Shown here: positions 34,890 through 47,444 of the stretch, piece by piece
Layout of the letters: each line of letters begins with the position of its first letter
How positions within the stretch are numbered: the first letter of the stretch is position 1
Assembly: GCA_034620365.1 (NCBI GenBank)
Contig: JAQGEQ010000071.1
Span: 1,550,001-1,614,000 of the forward strand
Direction: 5' to 3'
Length of the DNA: 64,000 nt
DNA from: Pegea sp. RAD2-039
Taxonomy: Eukaryota; Chordata; Thaliacea; Salpida; Salpidae
The notes under the pieces: generated by a model
Database searches by the model: none
What the model saw: only the letters and a program-made list of their open reading frames with translations
Told to the model about the DNA's origin: nothing
Made by a program: the position numbers and the translations under genes

Positions 34890-35989
34890 AACATAAGACA
34901 TTGTAATAACAAACTGTATAAATGATATGTTATAAATTATACAAATTCTAAAATGAAAGCTTCATAGGCTATTGAAAGAAATCAGTTTCATTTTAAATAT
35001 CCACAAACTACCTTTGTATGAAATTAAGACTAACCCTGTATTTGTAAATACAAATTTTGTTTCTAGGTTTTAAGTAAAAACCTTTCTCTAGTGCTTGTAA
35101 TTCTTTCATCGTCCTTGGTAGGCAAGAGCTTTGAATCTAGATTTGTTCCAACAACCTTTCTTTTCTAATTGTCACTAAGCAAGTTTGTGCAACTATTCTA
35201 TAATATCAGTTTAACAACATCTAGTTTTAAGAAATGAACCAAATTTGGGATTTTATCTTGCTGGAAACAGTTTGTTCCGACAAATTTGAATTCCAGATTT
35301 TCTAATTAGCAATGTAGTATTTCAAACGACTTCACTTACTACAGCACCATTAACAAAGTTAAGATTTTCAATCACTGACATCAATTAAACTCAGTCAACT
35401 TTCTGCTCCATAATCTAAACACTTAATGAATAAATATGAGAATAGAACCTTAAACTTGTACTCAGATAAACCGAATTTTTATTTTCTTTCATTGGGCTCT
35501 TCAACGGAAACGTTTCCCAAAACAAGTTCTGTTTGAAAATTGTTACTTCTTTTATTGCGATAGATGAAATTTTAAAAAGTTAAAAACTAATTTCGATGAA
35601 AGTAAAGTTGAATACAGTGAAAAGCTTTTAACTTGTAAATTGCTGAATATTTTTGATTCAGAAAAAGTTGAAAAGATGAAATTATGGATTTTGAATACAA
35701 TTGGAAAAATTTCAAAATATTTATAGCGATTTAATAGCAGACTGAATTTTACAAAATCAAAGTTTTCACAATTTAAATACAATGAAAAGCAAGTAAAGGG
35801 CATTTTTTGCAATGGAAGCTGATATGTAATGATCAAAAACAAGTTAAATGTCTGAAGATTTTGTTTATAGATAAATTAATTCTTAATTTTACAAATTAAA
35901 AATGATTGTAAATCCATTTCATGAAGAAATAGTAAAACTGAAAAGGCCTCAGTAATTGATAAATACAAAAGACATCGAGATGTTTTGAA

Positions 35990-38900
35990 TCAATCGCTTT
36001 TCGAGTCATCAACAATCAAACACGAGTTTTCTTCATCAACTTTATTCCATTCTTGTTCTTTTCCGCTTCCCAGTATCACATAGAATAGGGCACCGATACA
36101 ATAAACAGTTGCTGCAATCATAAATATCACCTGCCACTGACCTCTTGTGTCCTACAATGAAACTTACTTACTAACTTATTAGTACTAATCTCTGAATTCA
36201 AATTTGATTAACAAAATTCGAAAGTATCAAATGAGCACAAAGTATCTTACATTGTTTTCTGTTAGCATGCCAACTACAGCGGGTGCTAGAAATCCTGGAA
36301 TAGTTGCAAAAGAATTGCTAATACCCATCAAAACTCCTGCGTACCTGCAACCACGTCATTAAGTCAAAATATTTCGATTATTACAACAATCAGATAATTA
36401 GAAATGTGGTTTTCAGGACAATTTCCAATTTCAGCTCATTTTTCAGCGGAATTTTTTTGTAAGAAACTAACAACTGACTAAATATGTTTTTGATTTTGAA
36501 GCAGCACTTATGCATGTGATCAAAGATGAAAGGTCACTGAGTATTTGATCTTTTCTAACATTATGAAAAAACAAAGATACAAATAAAACTGGCATGAACT
36601 TTGTAAACAAAATCTCGTTTATGACATTGTTCAATTATTTGCAAAGTAAATAACATCAAGCTTTTTCAATGAATCAGGTTTTGTGTAAGACAATTAAATA
36701 AAACTTTGTGCAAAAAAGATTGAAATGTTGGTAATCGAGTAGAAAATGAGATTTTGATGATAGCAAGCGAACGGCAACACATCAAGATGAAAAGTACTGA
36801 CCTTGATGAAAGATCTACATGATTGGAATTGTATCCTGGGTACACGCATGCATTGAAACATGTAGCCAAGCAGATGAGAACAACTACTAAGACCTGATCA
36901 CATCCAACTAACCCGGCCATGACCAAGAACATTCCAGGCATCAATTGACCTGAGGACAAAATGAAATTTATAAAACCAACTAGTTGCTGATTAAAATAAA
37001 AATAAGATGAATGTTGAAGAAAGATAATATAAAGAAGTTTCTGCAAAACATTTATCACAGAAAAATATTTCAGATATAAAAATATTGTAGTTATATCAAA
37101 ATACAAAAATAATTTAAATTTTAGATAATAAATCGTTTACCGAAGCTATTAAAAATTTTTCTGGTTTGTGTTGTAGTAAGCAATCCTTTGCTTCTTAATT
37201 TATCACCTAAAAAGCCGAAGAAATTGATGGAAATCCACATAATCAAATAAGGCAGTGCAGAAACAAACCCACTCTAAGAAATAAAAAAGTCAAATTGAAC
37301 AAACAACCCACCACCTTCGCCACCAAACAAAGTAAGTCACCTTCGAAATATCAAATTGTAGAATATTTTTCAAGTAGGTTGGTAAACATGTGAGAAGAGT
37401 ATAAAACCCCCAATTATTAGCCATGTGGGCGATACATAAGCCCCAAACAGGTGGGCTTTTAACAATTGATAGCCAAGGTACAACTGTAGATTTAGATTGC
37501 TGTAAATAAAAGGTTAAAGAGAACAATAGTTAGTTGTAATTTGAAAGTTTCCTGATTTCATTAAATACAATTTACCTTAGGTATATTTGCTTGTATAAAA
37601 CTAAGCTCTTCTTTTGATATTCTAGGATGATCTTCTGGAGAACTGTATGCAAAACGAAACCAAAATAAACACCAAATAACTCCAAGAGTACCTGAAAAAA
37701 GAAATGATTTTAAACTACAAAAAAATACAAAAGTTAAATTCCACTATCAGTATTTCAAGTTCAGCGAATTTCTGCAGTTAGTTAAAGAAGAAATAAGTTC
37801 CAGAAATAGATTAAAAATGCTCACCAAATAAATAGAATACAGAAGGCCAACCACCGAGAAAGTTAGATGAACATAAGACACCGGAAATTGGTTGTGATAT
37901 AACAGTACCAAATTGTGAGCCTGCATATGTGAGTGAGATCAAAAAACTTCGTTCTATAGGAGGTGCCCATCGCCCCCACATCGCATGCATTGCTGGGAAT
38001 GTAACTCCCTAAGAAGATTTCAAGTAGGATGATACAACAAAAGTTAAGATGACTGGATTACAGTTGCAGTCTAAATTGGTTTATTTATTGAAATTTTCAG
38101 CGGTTTAAAACCTTCTAAATTTGAGTGATTATTTATATGGAAGAAAATTGGATTTTATTTTTCGTCAAATAATTGAAGATTTACAAATTAATTGCATCAA
38201 AATTATGTTTAAAGTTTAAAATTATTTGATAAAAGTATTTTCTTTAAACTTTTGTAGTATTTGTAAGTTGAATATTCCGAACAAATTTATGAATGATTTT
38301 TTTTTTACAATTTGTTGATAGTTTATAACAAATCAGTTGTAGATGATACTTCAACAAACTATGAAGTCAAAAATCAATTTGTAATTTCATTCTTTTTATC
38401 ATAACTTTGCGAGCTGTTAACAGATTTAGCGACTTTTATGTAAGTGATGGCAGATTTAGCGGAAATCTTACTTTTTCTAAAGTTGAAAGGTAATGATTAA
38501 AAATTAAACCAAATTAATTAATGAAGATTCTTTTTCAACTCTATTTTAAATGACAAATCAGAACATTCAAAGATGCATAAATTCAGCATCAGCAGGAAAT
38601 AGACCGGCGGTATATCATGTTGTAATTCACAAAGTTACTCACTTCCCCAAAGCCTTCAAGTACACGAAGTGCAATAAGAAGCTTGTAGCTGGTTCTAGCT
38701 GCCAACGGGGTTAGAAGAGTTAAGACTGAAGTACACAATACGCCTCCACCAAAAAGCATTTTAGCTCCAAATCTACAAAGTTTATTTATTTTGAGAAGTT
38801 TAAATGAAGAGAACTTTTAACTAGAAGTAAATGAAATGTAGAGATGTATTTGGAATAATTTTTACAAACCTTCCAGCTAAATAGCCTCCTGGTAATTGAG

Positions 38901-39740
38901 TTACAATATATCCATAAAAAAAGGAACCAAGAACTAGACTTTGTTTATTTTCATCCCATTTAAACTCACCATCCTATTAAAACTTTTACTTATTGGTATT
39001 TTGTTGGATAAAACACTTTAAACTTAATTATAAAATGTTGATTTGATTTTTTTATTTACTGAAAATGAGCAAAATGAGTTTGTGGAAAAATAATTTTTGA
39101 TAAAATTAATCAAAATATTACATAAATGAGAATAATAAACATTTAGTTGATGAAACATATTAGATTATCATCTTAACAACAAAGTTTTCAGCTATAATTC
39201 TATAGAACTAAATTTCTTTTCTTTGGTATATAAAATATAAAAACATTCAAATAAAAATTATATTATTGAGAGATACAAACAAGTTTTGGACCTAGTGTTT
39301 GCAAGAGGTAAAATTTCAAGAAAAAAATAGCAATGTGCTCATAAAGAAAAATGATAAACAAAACTTACAACTGTAGTTATATTTTGAATAACATTTTGAG
39401 GGCATGAAATAGATACAGATTGATTAGAAGTTGAACTATGACTTTGTTGATATGTACTGTTCACCATTGATAAAATAGCTACACTCAAGTTTACTCTTAG
39501 AGCATAAACATTTGCAAATCCAAAAAATGCTAAGTAAGCAAGACAATATCGTGAAGACCACCAAGTTCCAGCTGTAAAAAGATTTAATTTAAGGTAATGA
39601 CAAAAATAGAAACATTTATAACCAGTTATTAAGTGACAAAACTAGAGTATACCACTTGCAGGGGGAACTTCAAGTACTTCATCTTTATTTCTTACTACTA
39701 CTGAGCTGGTTGATATTTTTTCTTTGACTTCTGATTTCAT
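35990..39740 (-). CDS. SLC17A5-like: Sialin-like SLC17 transporter, copy B
   Basis: Eleven exons: 39653-39740, 39369-39571, 38870-38973, 38643-38772, 37825-38008, 37576-37691, 37341-37499, 37141-37273, 36802-36949, 36251-36344 and 35990-36151. They close exactly in frame to 506 aa, starting at the ATG at 39740. Family marks are [15 protein letters not shown] (helix 1), a luminal loop with N-glycosylation sites and [32 protein letters not shown], the intact [16 protein letters not shown] in helix 4, [26 protein letters not shown] and [18 protein letters not shown]. These match human sialin in order. Helix 4 Arg and both Glu residues, important for proton-coupled transport, are kept. Intron positions and phases match copy A at all coding junctions that can be read, so the two arose by tandem duplication. 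Localisation is probably lysosome or vesicle membrane; the substrate is not proven. Confidence 0.93.
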
Positions 39741-42700
39741 AGCTTAAAGTACTACTGAGTCTAGCAAAAAGTAACTGATTAGCAAATAAAGTAAATTAAC
39801 AAAACTCAACAAATGAAAAACATTTATTTAAGGTAAAATCATTATTTTCAAATCTATAATTATCATTCATTGGGTAAATCTTCTATAGTGAGCACTAAAG
39901 TAGAGTAAATAAACAAACATGGCAAAGTTACAACATGAATTCTTGTTAAATTAATACATGAAATCAATAAGTTCAAAAGATATATGTCTATGAAATATCT
40001 TATATAGTTAAATGTGGCCAATGAAAGCATGAAGCTATTTCATACTAAAAATAACTAAAAACATTTTGCAACATTTTTGTCTATCATGAGTTTATCAACT
40101 AGAATCATATTTGATAATTAGCATAAATCATAGTGATAAATAAACATTTAAACATGATACTTAGTTAATTATATTATTTGACTTTAATTATATAATAAAA
40201 GTTGTATGAGAAGCTAACAAACTTATTATCATGCATAAAAACCATAACTGAATTATATTTTAAGGTTAATAATGAGCTTAATCAATGCAAGAAATAACAG
40301 TGATAAACGCAATTAATTCTAAAAAAGCATTTAAACAGCAATTTACTAAGCTTAACGGTTATATTTCTAATGATTAAAAAATACACAAAAAGTTCAAATA
40401 ATTTTATTATTACAAATAATAAGAACATATTTTACTACCATCAATAAAAGATCCTAATGGTTTTAATAGAAAAATAATATGTAATATCAATATATAGTTT
40501 GTTTATTTGTTTGCATATGAACTATTTTAAGAAGTTATTTTTAAGCAAAATACTATAGAGGCAGTTTTGTTTTGGCATATCATCACCACGCAAGTAATTT
40601 GAAATAAACCTTGTTTACTAAGCCTTCACATTTCTAGTTAAAGCTCATAATTCACAAATTACATTTGATCAAACGATTTTTTTTGGTTATAGCTAATGCA
40701 AAAAATCTCCTATTTAATTAAAAAATATATTTTTCCGTGGATTAAATTCTACAATCTTCTTAAATTGACAAAATTAAAAAAATTCGAAAAAATACTTATA
40801 AGAGCAAAAGTTAACTTAAAGATTGTAAAATATAGGTTGCAAGATACCAATTAAAATGAATATAACGAACGATTTTATATCATATAGCATTCTTAAATAA
40901 CTTACAGATTAATTTTGAAAAACGTTATCTAAGAAAGGCAGAATATCTTAAGTTGTTTTGCCGATTTGTTAAATTATAAATAAGATAAATGTAAACTTGT
41001 TTTAGTTAGTGAATCTATTAAGGAAAACCATCGTTGAAGAATAAACCAATTTCATTTTTTACAACTTATAACTTTTCTAAAAATATATCATTGAAAAAAA
41101 TACAGCATAAAAAAGAAAATTATTGCATGAACAAGTAACAGTTAAACTATCTCAAAAAGCGAAATTTGAAAAATAATTCTGTAAAGCTTTAATATTTGGA
41201 TAGCAATAATACTGCAATAATTTTTGTGAACTATTATTTTAATAAAGTTGCACTATACTGAAAACTAATCAAAACGTAATTATGCGTAAATGTCTTACTC
41301 AAATATTACATTTATAACATTAGATTGAAGCTTCACTACAAAGTCTACGAAGAAAAACGTTGTAGTATATTATTACCTTTCCCATTGAAGAAAAATAAGG
41401 TTATGAAATACAAGAAATAAACTTTAAAAACAATATGAAAAAGCAATGGCCTAATTGTTAAACTTGTAAATTCTCTATATGAATCATAATATATCTATTT
41501 AGTTCTATGTTTAAATTTTGTTGGTATTAGTAGTATTTTCTTATATAAAATTCAGGTATTTGGAATAAATAAACCTAATATATTATGTATCCGTTTGTTA
41601 GGGCGATACTAGCTTGAATGTTTAATTTTGGTGAAGCTTATTAATAGGGCTCTGCATAGGGTACTCATTAATTTATATAATAGATGGCATGGAATTATTT
41701 TAGCACCTAAAATTGTAAAACTCATTGGTTATTAAATCATGAAACGATCAAATGCTTTTATCACCACAAAACGAAACTCCTACATTGATAGTAGCGCTAT
41801 GGTTTTAACACATAAATCTATGCTAGTCTAGTATGGCCTGCTTAGGCCGGTAACAGCTATGCTACAAGCCAGGGTAGAAATTATGGCGATCCAGTTGCTG
41901 CCTATGAAGCAAGATTCCGCTTTCTGCGCCAGCAGAAAGGAACAAAGGACGGATGTAGCTTCACTCTGCTGGCTTCGCAAGAGCTGCCTGAACGGCAATG
42001 AGTGCATTGACGAGCTGCCTACAAGGCTCCAACTTCGGCTTTAAATTCGAAGTTTTGTGTCTTCTAGATGTATTGTCATCAAACAGATTAACAAGGCCTT
42101 TCTACCCAGGTTCTTACGGACTTTTATTTTTCGGGTTTGAGCCGGGGACTTTCCGCTTGCTGTAGGCCTGGTAGCCGTTAAACTTCGGAAACGGATAATA
42201 GCTATGCTACATCAATAAAGATTACGCTTTATATCATATGATATTTATCAAGAAAGAAATGTTAAATGTAGATCTGTACTATTACTATATTAACTGATAT
42301 AACTTAAATCAACACTTTGAAAGCTACTAACCCCGACTAAATTATATATAAAAATTGCCTTTTTAATTTATCATTTATAAGTTAAGTCAGCATGTACAGA
42401 TGAGCAAACAAATTGGCCAGCTCGTTTTCCTTTATTTTAGAGGTAGTCCTACTTCTAAACAAAATTTAAAAAACAGTTATCAGTGTAATTAATAATCATT
42501 ACATATTGTATCATATAAAGCATTTACGATTTTATAAAATATATATAGTAGCTCTCTAAATTCAAATGATAATGCAACTTGATGTCGGCTTTTTAACCAA
42601 ACTTTCATATGTCCTTTTTATAATTAATAATAAGCTTGCTAAAAAGAAACCTGTTTTAATTTTATTTTATAATGATTTCTTATAAGGCATGCTTACCCTA

Positions 42701-45700
42701 CATACTTAGCTTAAGTTTTTAAGAGAACAAAGCCTGATTGTTGTCAAAAACTAATAACACTTCTTTAATCATTTAGTTTCTCAAATGTTAAACTTTGTTT
42801 AAATCTGGTTTCATAATATTTGTTTCATTATTTTACGATATATACATATCCTATGATAAACAAGAAAAAGTGATTCAGCCGCACGGAGACTTACTCTTTT
42901 TAAGAACTTATATAATTTTGAAAATCATAAATGTTAATATGATAAAAGGTTTTTTACAAGTGTTAATAAGCGAAATGTGTTATGAATATTTTTAATTGGA
43001 CTGCTATCAAGCTGGATAATTAAGTTTTACTGTTTTTGCCAAACAGACAACCAAATATAACATATTAAGTTATTTTATCACTTGAGCCTGCTTTAATATT
43101 TCAAAAAGAGTGTTTGTTGATTTTGAAGTAAAAATTTAGCAAACTGGTTGATGCTCCTTAACTTGTTATTCTGTAAAACTATATATATTTGCTATACATA
43201 GAAAAATCATTTTAGTTAAATTTTAGGAATCATAAAATAATTAAAAGCATTGAATTATATATCAATACTTTAAAGAGTTTTATGAGTGAATTAATAATTT
43301 TTTAATAAGTAAAACACTATATGAAAAGTTTAATGATGAAGTAATTAACAGTTTACAATTCTTATAAATATTTCATAAAAGTCTCATATTCATATTATCA
43401 AGCTTTATTTTAACATCTTTTCAAACAAAATCATTTATTACTCATCAAATTGTTTATTTGGTGATGAGTTTCTAGTTTAATTAAATTTCCTACGAACAAA
43501 ATAAGCTCATAACGCCAAAATGTACATCTAAATCTTTAATGGAATCAATATCAAATGTGAGATAATGAAGTGAGGGAAAGACAAAATTTTATTAGCAAAC
43601 ATAAATTTAATGTATACATTTATATTTTAATTTAAAAGAACATTAACCTCTACGTTATAATTCAATTTTGTTCGACGCTTGTTTGTAATTGTACGTTTGT
43701 TCTGATCTGTAAATATAATTCTAGACTATTGCTTATGAACGCTTCGAGAGACTAGACCAGCTTGATGGTGAATATTTATGGATTAAGAAAATGAAGTGAA
43801 ATAAGTTATCTAATTAAAAAATAGGTTTTTCATTTTCATGAAAATTATTTTTTTAATCAGAAATATACTACGAATGCTAACTTTAACCATAATAATCAAT
43901 TATTGATGTGAAACTATTTATAAAACTGACAGACATTTTACTGTATATGAAAGTTTTCTCTTCGGAAGACAAGCTAAGGGTTGAAGACTGCTGTGTAAAC
44001 TACACAAGAAATGCAATTAATTAAATGTTTTCCACTCTTATACCAAAGAAGACATCTACTTGTAATAGCAAGTATGATTATTTTTAAAAACTTTGATTAT
44101 CTAGAAAAAAATTATTGTTAAAAATGCTAAAGATTACTACAATCATTGATTCATAGATATAGTAAGAAAACCTTATTACATAGACTCTAACATCTGCCGA
44201 TGCTACAGCAACTATAGATTAAACCAATTAAATTGTTAACACGATAAAGAAATTAGTTTTTTATACAACTTATTTTAACTCCCTACAATATAAAACTTGT
44301 CAAATGAATTTTATTCTTCACCAACACTGAAAAGCATAAATAATAAAAGTGACATTTAAATGTAATATGTCAAGAAATATTAATAAACTTTCTACTACTC
44401 GGCTAGAAACCAATTTAATTTTTATTTTTTAATAAATTTAGAACCTGTTTTATGTGAAAGAACTACAGTTTATAAAAAGTATTTCTTATAACGTCTTATT
44501 AAATCGTTCTTAAAACTGTTTATATAAGCAACTTAATAGCACTACACCTGCCAGTAAGAAAGTCGTTTCAAGTTTTTGACCAAAACTGGTTTTTTAGAAT
44601 GATTTATAAAAACTAAGATAACTAAATGAATGAGCATTAATTTTTAAACTTTACTCATATAAGAACCGATTATGTCCCTATTTTGTTGTTTATAGAAATC
44701 TTGGTTTTAGCTTACCTAAAATAAAGATTGAATTATTAAGTAAAGTAAAAAATGTGTTTATTTCTAATTTTTCACAAATTAACAAAACGTATCCTACAAA
44801 AATCATCAGACTCAAAATAATTGGCATTTATAGCATAGTCACAAAGTTTTAAAATAATTTTATTTTATTGATAATAGTTAAATAAATAAATATTTAGACC
44901 CTTAAATAATAATTTTGTCCTTTATTTAATTTGAACTATACTCATCAAGTTTGTTTCTCTTGCAATTAAAAAAATAAATTAGTTGTCAAAGATGATTAGA
45001 AGCCATTTGATTCTAGCAATCAATCAAAAGTATTTTTAAATTTTGTTGAATAATTATTCATAAACCAGTTATCGTTAATAGTATAAATCAAACTAACTCA
45101 TAACTTTTTTGACTTTTTACGAAAATGAAAATTATCAATAAAACAATTAAATAGAATTTTTTCTAAGTAGCTAAATATTAATGCGGGATTATAAAAGCTG
45201 TTAAGCTTTCAAAGTTAAATTACTATAGATGTAGAGACTAAAAGCCTTACTTCTAAATCTGATTTTCTTTGTAAGCAGGAGCTGTCAAAAGGTTAACTTC
45301 ATTTATTTCAACAAAAGAGTTGATGTAAAATAACGAAAACATATTACAGGATTAAAATGCTGAACAATTTCATGAAAAGTTACGATGAGATTTCTTAAAC
45401 ATTATGTTGTGTTTATAGAACTGAGTTTCAGGTTTGATCTTATAGTTGAAATTTTCAACATGTACAAGTACTTGATCTGCTGATGTTTCTTCTATCATCT
45501 CTTTGTAGCACAGCTTTTGTATGAAACCAAAATTGAATTAAATTCATTGAGATTTGTTTCATTTACATATACTCTCTTCATAACTTGTTTGGTCATATGT
45601 TTTATTCGCTAAACAAAATGATAATAGAAAACCAAAATGACGTTTTAATCTACATTTTAAATTTTTTACTGAAAAGTTTAAATATTGACACCTGATCATA

Positions 45701-47444
45701 AATGAAGTCTACAGTGAATCTGGTATAAGTAAACATTGATAAGTTTGAAAATAAATTATTGTTAAAGTTGAAAAATTCAAAAAAGTCAGAATTTCTATTT
45801 CTATAAGACTTTGCTATCTTTTCAAGACAGCGCAAAGTTAAGTAATAATTAAACAAGTTTGCTTGCTGGATAACTTGAAGTATGCTAAAGTTCAATAAAA
45901 GTATTTTACAGTACTTGCTATTGAATTGGTCTGTTTTACTAATATTATATGAAACCAGCTGTTTTTATTTGTGTATATGAACGTTTTGCTATAAGTTTGT
46001 GAGCTTCAAATACATATAATTATACCGAGAAAAAAATATGAAGCTTAGAGTTGAGACTATAATGAAAATATTATAATTTCCAACAAAATGAAAAACTTAT
46101 CAAAGAAATACTAGAAAATTATTATCTTCATCTTCTTATACCACTCCTCAATTTCTTAAAAAGGTTTTGATCTGTATCAAAACTTGCAAAATTTTTCTTT
46201 TTTAAACGTTCATAGTTCATAAATTACTGTTCTTGGTTAGATGTCATTTTACATATAAAGTTTTATCATCTTCTTTTTGATGACAACTTTGTAGACGTTA
46301 CGTCTCTAAAGCAGTCGTTTTTCGGAAGTTGAACGTCGCATGAAACATAAAACTGGTGTTTGATCAACATGGAAAATTTTATTCATGTCTCAAGCTGATC
46401 TAATCTAATCAATTAAAAAGTTGTAGTTAGGAAAGTTTAAATAGATTACCTAAACTTCTTAAATACCTACCAAAATATGGAATAATTAATTCAATGACAA
46501 TTTTGATAACGTTTTTCATACATGTGATTTAAATGTTTTTAAAAGTTTTAAAAATGCTTTATTTTTGCATTCACTATACAAGTAAAAGCTATTAATACAA
46601 ATATGTTTCTGAAACAGAAACTTTAATAATAAAAGAGTTAAATGCAGCTATAAAATTATACGAACAAAATTCTTCATATGTATCATCTAAAAATCATAAA
46701 AATTCACACAGAAATGTGATTAATTAAAAATAAAACACACAAAACAATTGTAATATCTTCCAAGTCAGTAAAACAGATAAATTTTGAATTTTAACAGAAA
46801 ATATGATTCCGTATAAGTCATATACTAAAGTGTATAGAGCAATTTTTTCAAAATATTGAAACTGAAAAAAGTTTGCGAACGATAGTTTGCGTCAAGAAAT
46901 AAAACAATCAACTACTTAATTGACTTTGCGTAAAAACTGATTCTTCTGTATGTGAGAAACAGGCATTAAGTTAAAAAAAATCACTCAGCATTTGAAAATT
47001 CCTGAGAAAAATGTTGAAATGTGGACATAAATAATCCGATAAAATCATACTACTCTAGCAAGTAAGTAACCTAAAATATATGAAGTTTTAGGATAAAATA
47101 AACGTGAAAACATTTGTAAAAAAATGTTTTAAGCGAAATATCGTTTTGTTTGTGTTAAGCCACAAAATAAAAAAATCATTTAGATAAAAACAAAAATGAA
47201 CACTTAAGAAATATTTCAATGAAAGTATTTTTGTTGCAGTATAAAGCTCATAAAGAGAAGGACTTAAAGTTCTCAATTTTGCAAAACCAAAATTGTGAAA
47301 AAATAAGTATTTTCGGAATTGTAAATAATCAATACTTACGCCGAAAACTCTTTTTAAGATAAAAGTAGCAAATAATTATTTGTAAGTTGCCAGCAAAAAT
47401 ATTTGTGTCTTCGACAGAACTTTGCTCATTAGTGATACACTTTG
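39741..47444. other. 7.7-kb gene-poor region
   Basis: AT-rich sequence between the 5' end of SLC17 copy B and the 3' end of LMX1, both on the minus strand. It must hold the promoter of SLC17 copy B near 39.75-40 kb, though no motif was pinned down. The one GC-rich island, at 41.83-42.21 kb, is described separately. Open frames at 42.8, 45.65-45.9 and 47.1 kb are Phe/Lys/Asn-rich and look like by-products of A/T tracts. Confidence 0.5.
41835..42211 (+). repeat. GC-rich SINE-like element with terminal repeats
   Basis: A sharply GC-richer block of about 375 bp inside very AT-rich DNA. It starts GGCCTGCTTAGGCCGG, followed by AGCTATGCTACA at 41855-41866. Near its end GGCCTGGTAGCCGTTA (42165-42180) is followed by a perfect second AGCTATGCTACA at 42200-42211, so both ends carry related direct repeats. 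At 42134-42144 GGTTTGAGCCG resembles the RNA polymerase III B box (GGTTCGANNCC), as in tRNA-derived SINEs. The match to an A box is unclear. An open frame of 61 codons inside has no recognised family. It could instead be a conserved exon or enhancer; the repeat family is unassigned. Confidence 0.4.

Larger units (their letters stand above)
32426..35989. other. Spacer between SLC17 copies, element remnants
   Basis: About 3.6 kb separating the tandem transporter genes. It contains two inverted copies of the short repeat (32703-32737 and 34831-34889). Between them lie LINE-like coding remnants at about 33.3-34.35 kb on the minus strand. At 35.55-35.85 kb is a stretch with A/T tracts spaced at about ten bases. 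No intact gene was seen. Confidence 0.55.

Noticed and set aside
36666-37106. Minus-strand frame of 146 codons taken as one protein
   Set aside because: It runs through two introns; only 36802-36949 is an SLC17 exon.
45650-45895. 81-codon minus-strand gene
   Set aside because: Phe/Asn/Lys-rich low-complexity product of A/T tracts; no splice or start context.
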